This document shows positions 6,352-7,963 of a DNA stretch of 7,963 nt, one piece after another. This DNA is from Actinomycetota bacterium (lineage in GTDB: Bacteria; Actinomycetota; CADDZG01; JAHWKV01), in assembly GCA_019347725.1 (NCBI GenBank), contig JAHWKV010000033.1, forward strand, positions 1 to 7,963, given 5' to 3'. The notes under the pieces are model-generated. The model was not told the origin of the DNA, searched no databases, and saw nothing but the letters and a program-made list of their open reading frames with translations. How positions within the stretch are numbered: the first letter of the stretch is position 1; every line of letters starts with the position of its first letter. The translations under genes and the position numbers were made by a program.

Positions 6352-7404
6352 GTGAACCTAAAACCCACGCCGCCCCTGGGGCGGCCCGGTCGCCGGTGGG
6401 CGCCGATCTTGGGGGCTTTCCTCCTGCTGTCTTTGGCCAACCCGTCCGCAACGTGGGCGGCAGTCCCGGCCAACGCCGGGGCCAACGCCCAAAAGCTGCT
6501 CCAGTACACCAACGGGGAGCGCTCGGCGCGGGAGATGAACAGCCTAAGCCGGTCCGGGAGCCTGGACTCGACTGCACAGCGGTGGGCCGACCACCTGGCC
6601 TCTGAGGCCCGCATGTACCACTCCAGTGACCCGGCCAAGGGGTCGGGCTTCAACTGGAGAGCGGAGAACCTTGCCTACTGGGAAGGGTCCGAGCCGTTTG
6701 CCGCCGAGAAGATCCACAGCTGGTGGATGAACAGCAAGGTCCACCGCAACAACATCGTGCACCCCGGCTTTACTCACGTCGGCTTCGGGATGGCGTGCGA
6801 GATCCACAACGGGGTCCCGTGGGTCTTTGCGGTTGCCCACTTTGGAGGCCCTTCAGGTCCCGTTCAAAACAGTGGTGCAGGGCAGGCTTCGGGAGGGGGG
6901 TCGACGACCGGCATGACATGCACAGGCGGCTCCGATCCGCCGCCTCCGTCGACAGCCGCTGCCGAGCCCAAGCCATCCGAATCCGGTATTGAGCCGGAAA
7001 GCCCTGCCGCCGACCCCGTCAAGGTGCCGGCGACAACCACAGAACCCGCGGCTGCGGAACCATCTCCGTCGCCGAACGGCACGGGCAAACCCTCTTCTTC
7101 CGCGGCGACCTCCTCCGAGCCTAAGGCCCGGCAGGCTACGGCATCGCCAAGGCAACAAGAGACGCAAGAACCCAACCCGGATGGATCACCCTCACCGGAA
7201 GCTGCGGCCGCTCCTGCAGAAGAGCCCCCCGCGCCGGCAGCCGCCCAGCTGCGCAGTGACAACGCGGGGGCAGCCGAACCGGCGAACGGCCCCCTGTGGA
7301 TCCTCGCCGGCCTGGTCGTGTGCGCCATGGCCGTCAGCGCCCGCCGCCGCAGCCGCCCCCGGCCCAAGCACGCGGCATCTCGGCGCCGCCTGCCCTGGAA
7401 ATGA
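6352..7404 (+). CDS. Secreted CAP/SCP-domain protein with Pro/Ala/Ser-rich stalk and C-terminal membrane anchor
   Basis: This is a predicted cell-surface protein of 350 aa starting at GTG 6352. An N-terminal signal sequence (RPGRRWAPILGAFLLLSL, cleavage probably in ATWA-A near 36) leads into a CAP domain (SCP/PR-1, about 44-166). CAP landmarks are LLQYTNGERSA (49-59), MYHSS with His90, WRAENLAYW with Glu105, and IHSWWMNSKVHRNNIVHPGFTHVGFGM (121-147) with His131. VPWVFAVAHFGG closes the fold. The catalytic-like His/Glu set seems kept, but bacterial CAP proteins have no single known activity. Residues about 167-312 are a low-complexity Pro/Ala/Ser/Glu-rich stalk. Residues about 314-330 (PLWILAGLVVCAMAVSA) form a membrane segment, followed by a basic 20-residue tail. 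The layout resembles sortase-anchored wall proteins, but no LPxTG motif precedes the segment. The gene converges with the cyclotransferase-like gene, 4 nt away. Confidence 0.85.
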   Translation: MNLKPTPPLGRPGRRWAPILGAFLLLSLANPSATWAAVPANAGANAQKLLQYTNGERSAREMNSLSRSGSLDSTAQRWADHLASEARMYHSSDPAKGSGFNWRAENLAYWEGSEPFAAEKIHSWWMNSKVHRNNIVHPGFTHVGFGMACEIHNGVPWVFAVAHFGGPSGPVQNSGAGQASGGGSTTGMTCTGGSDPPPPSTAAAEPKPSESGIEPESPAADPVKVPATTTEPAAAEPSPSPNGTGKPSSSAATSSEPKARQATASPRQQETQEPNPDGSPSPEAAAAPAEEPPAPAAAQLRSDNAGAAEPANGPLWILAGLVVCAMAVSARRRSRPRPKHAASRRRLPWK

Positions 7405-7413
7405 CCGTCTAGT
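7405..7413. repeat. Left copy of 9-bp direct repeat CCGTCTAGT flanking the cyclotransferase gene
   Basis: CCGTCTAGT is identical to bases 7817-7825. With the preceding TGA versus TGG, the match extends to 11 of 12 bases (7402-7413 and 7814-7825). On the minus strand each copy contains the stop codon of a gene: this copy ends the cyclotransferase-like gene, the other ends argH. Confidence 0.55.
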
Positions 7414-7813
7414 CCCGCCTTTCCCTCAAGTGCTGGAGCCAGCTGCCGCTTTCGATGACCCGTAGTCCGGCGGCGGGCTTGTTGTAGACGTACACCCAGG
7501 CTTCGCACGCGGGCTCATGGAGTTTGATGCGCCGCCGAACATAAAGTGACGGCCGCGGGTCGTGCGGATGGTAACCCTCGAACCGGTCCAACGCCTCGAA
7601 GAGCGTGGGGTCGGCGACCTCGTACAGTTCCGCCTCGACCAGACCCTCCTGGGCCACCAACCCCGGGTACCTGCCCAGGTCGACGAGCTGGCCCTGGATG
7701 GTGCACGGACTCACGTAGAACAGAGCGCTGGTATCGCCGAGCCGTCCGAGGCCATCTACGCACGCCATCAAGGAACCGTACAGGGCCAGATGCTCCCGGT
7801 TTGGGTCGATCAC
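7409..7813 (-). CDS. Gamma-glutamylcyclotransferase-like (AIG2/GGCT/YtfP family) protein
   Basis: This is a small cytosolic protein of 134 aa with the GGCT fold. Family enzymes release 5-oxoproline from gamma-glutamyl amines, peptides or glutathione-type substrates; many bacterial members have unknown targets. The fold signature LALYGSLM (9-16) forms the substrate loop. GQLVDLGRYPGLV (41-53) is the typical second block, and the catalytic Glu is expected at Glu79 in LDRFEGY. VYVYN (107-111) closes the barrel. The start is GTG at 7813, 7 nt after the argH stop; only a distant GGGAG precedes it, so translation may be coupled to argH. It faces the CAP-domain gene with 4 nt between stops. A near-perfect 12-bp direct repeat brackets the gene. 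The family call is good; the substrate is unknown. Confidence 0.85.
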   Translation of the reverse strand: MIDPNREHLALYGSLMACVDGLGRLGDTSALFYVSPCTIQGQLVDLGRYPGLVAQEGLVEAELYEVADPTLFEALDRFEGYHPHDPRPSLYVRRRIKLHEPACEAWVYVYNKPAAGLRVIESGSWLQHLRERRD

Positions 7814-7816
7814 TGG

Positions 7817-7825
7817 CCGTCTAGT
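7817..7825. repeat. Right copy of 9-bp direct repeat CCGTCTAGT
   Basis: This is the partner of the copy at 7405-7413. It spans the argH stop codon (minus-strand TAG at 7823-7821) and part of the 7-nt spacer before the cyclotransferase-like gene. Confidence 0.55.
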
Positions 7826-7963
7826 GCTCCCGGCGCGCCTTTAGCCAGTCGGCTTGCTCGGACATGAGCCCCTCAAGTCGCCGGACCTGCTCGGCCACCC
7901 GTGACGATGCGGTGCCTCCGTGGGAAGAGCGCGCCTCAACGCTCGAGCGCGGGTCCAGCCGCG
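7821..7963 (-). CDS. argH: Argininosuccinate lyase, C-terminal end (partial)
   Basis: The last 47 codons of a minus-strand gene entering from the right edge are present. They begin RLDPRSSVEARSSHGGTASS and end DWLKARREH before TAG. The pattern S-V-E-x-R-x-S-x-G-G-T-A followed by a helical, charged tail is the usual C-terminus of argininosuccinate lyase, which splits argininosuccinate into arginine and fumarate in the last step of arginine synthesis. The catalytic core lies outside the window, so the call rests on the C-terminal signature. Its position fits too: from memory, argH often lies upstream of mpg and tyrS in actinobacteria. A cyclotransferase-like gene follows 7 nt later on the same strand. 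Confidence 0.82.
   Translation of the reverse strand, partial: RLDPRSSVEARSSHGGTASSRVAEQVRRLEGLMSEQADWLKARREH

Noticed and set aside
6864..7508. Minus-strand open frame (214 codons) opposite the CAP protein stalk
   Set aside because: It mirrors low-complexity Pro/Ala/Ser codons as Gly/Ala/Ser/Arg runs and overlaps the end of the cyclotransferase-like gene. It has no start signal or domain.
1..7963. CRISPR arrays, tRNA or rRNA genes, insertion sequences, phage or toxin-antitoxin genes
   Set aside because: No regularly spaced repeats, RNA-gene signatures, transposase motifs or terminal inverted repeats were seen on either strand. Nearly all of the window is explained by the listed genes.

Overview
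The window is dense, high-GC bacterial DNA with nine protein-coding genes, two of them cut by the window edges. It has very short intergenic spaces, several GTG starts (three on the minus strand, one on the plus strand) and a strong G/C bias at third codon positions. Together with secreted trypsin-like and CAP-domain proteins and a probable leaderless gene, this fits a high-GC Gram-positive, most likely an actinobacterium. The argH ... mpg-tyrS order also fits, from general knowledge of actinobacterial genomes. A full-length polX with a PHP domain and the unusual TyrRS signature suggest a less-studied lineage, but I cannot place it further.

Left part (1-1452, plus strand): the 3' end of an alpha/beta-hydrolase of the phospholipase/carboxylesterase type (MhqD-like), then a complete secreted chymotrypsin-fold serine protease with an intact His-Asp-Ser triad. 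Middle (1454-6250, minus strand, transcribed right to left): a compact polX > mpg > tyrS > patB/malY-like gene run. Gaps are 3 and about 10 nt, followed by a 10-nt overlap, so it is probably one operon. It joins a base-excision-repair pair (a 3-methyladenine-type glycosylase and a PHP-family X polymerase) to tyrosyl-tRNA synthetase and a PLP-dependent C-S lyase/aminotransferase. Right part: polX diverges across about 100 bp from a secreted CAP/SCP protein (6352-7404, plus strand) with a long Pro/Ala/Ser-rich stalk and a C-terminal membrane segment. That gene converges on a gamma-glutamylcyclotransferase-like gene, which lies just downstream of the 3' end of argH (both minus strand).

The minus-strand genes are mostly housekeeping. 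I see no CRISPR array, tRNA, rRNA, insertion sequence, phage gene or toxin-antitoxin pair, and no clear new multigene system. The points most worth checking are: the leaderless-type promoter geometry in the polX/CAP divergent region; a short direct repeat that exactly brackets the cyclotransferase gene; the start of the patB/malY-like gene, where a strong Shine-Dalgarno sequence precedes an ACG codon; a HVGG version of the TyrRS HIGH motif; and the tight polX-mpg pairing.
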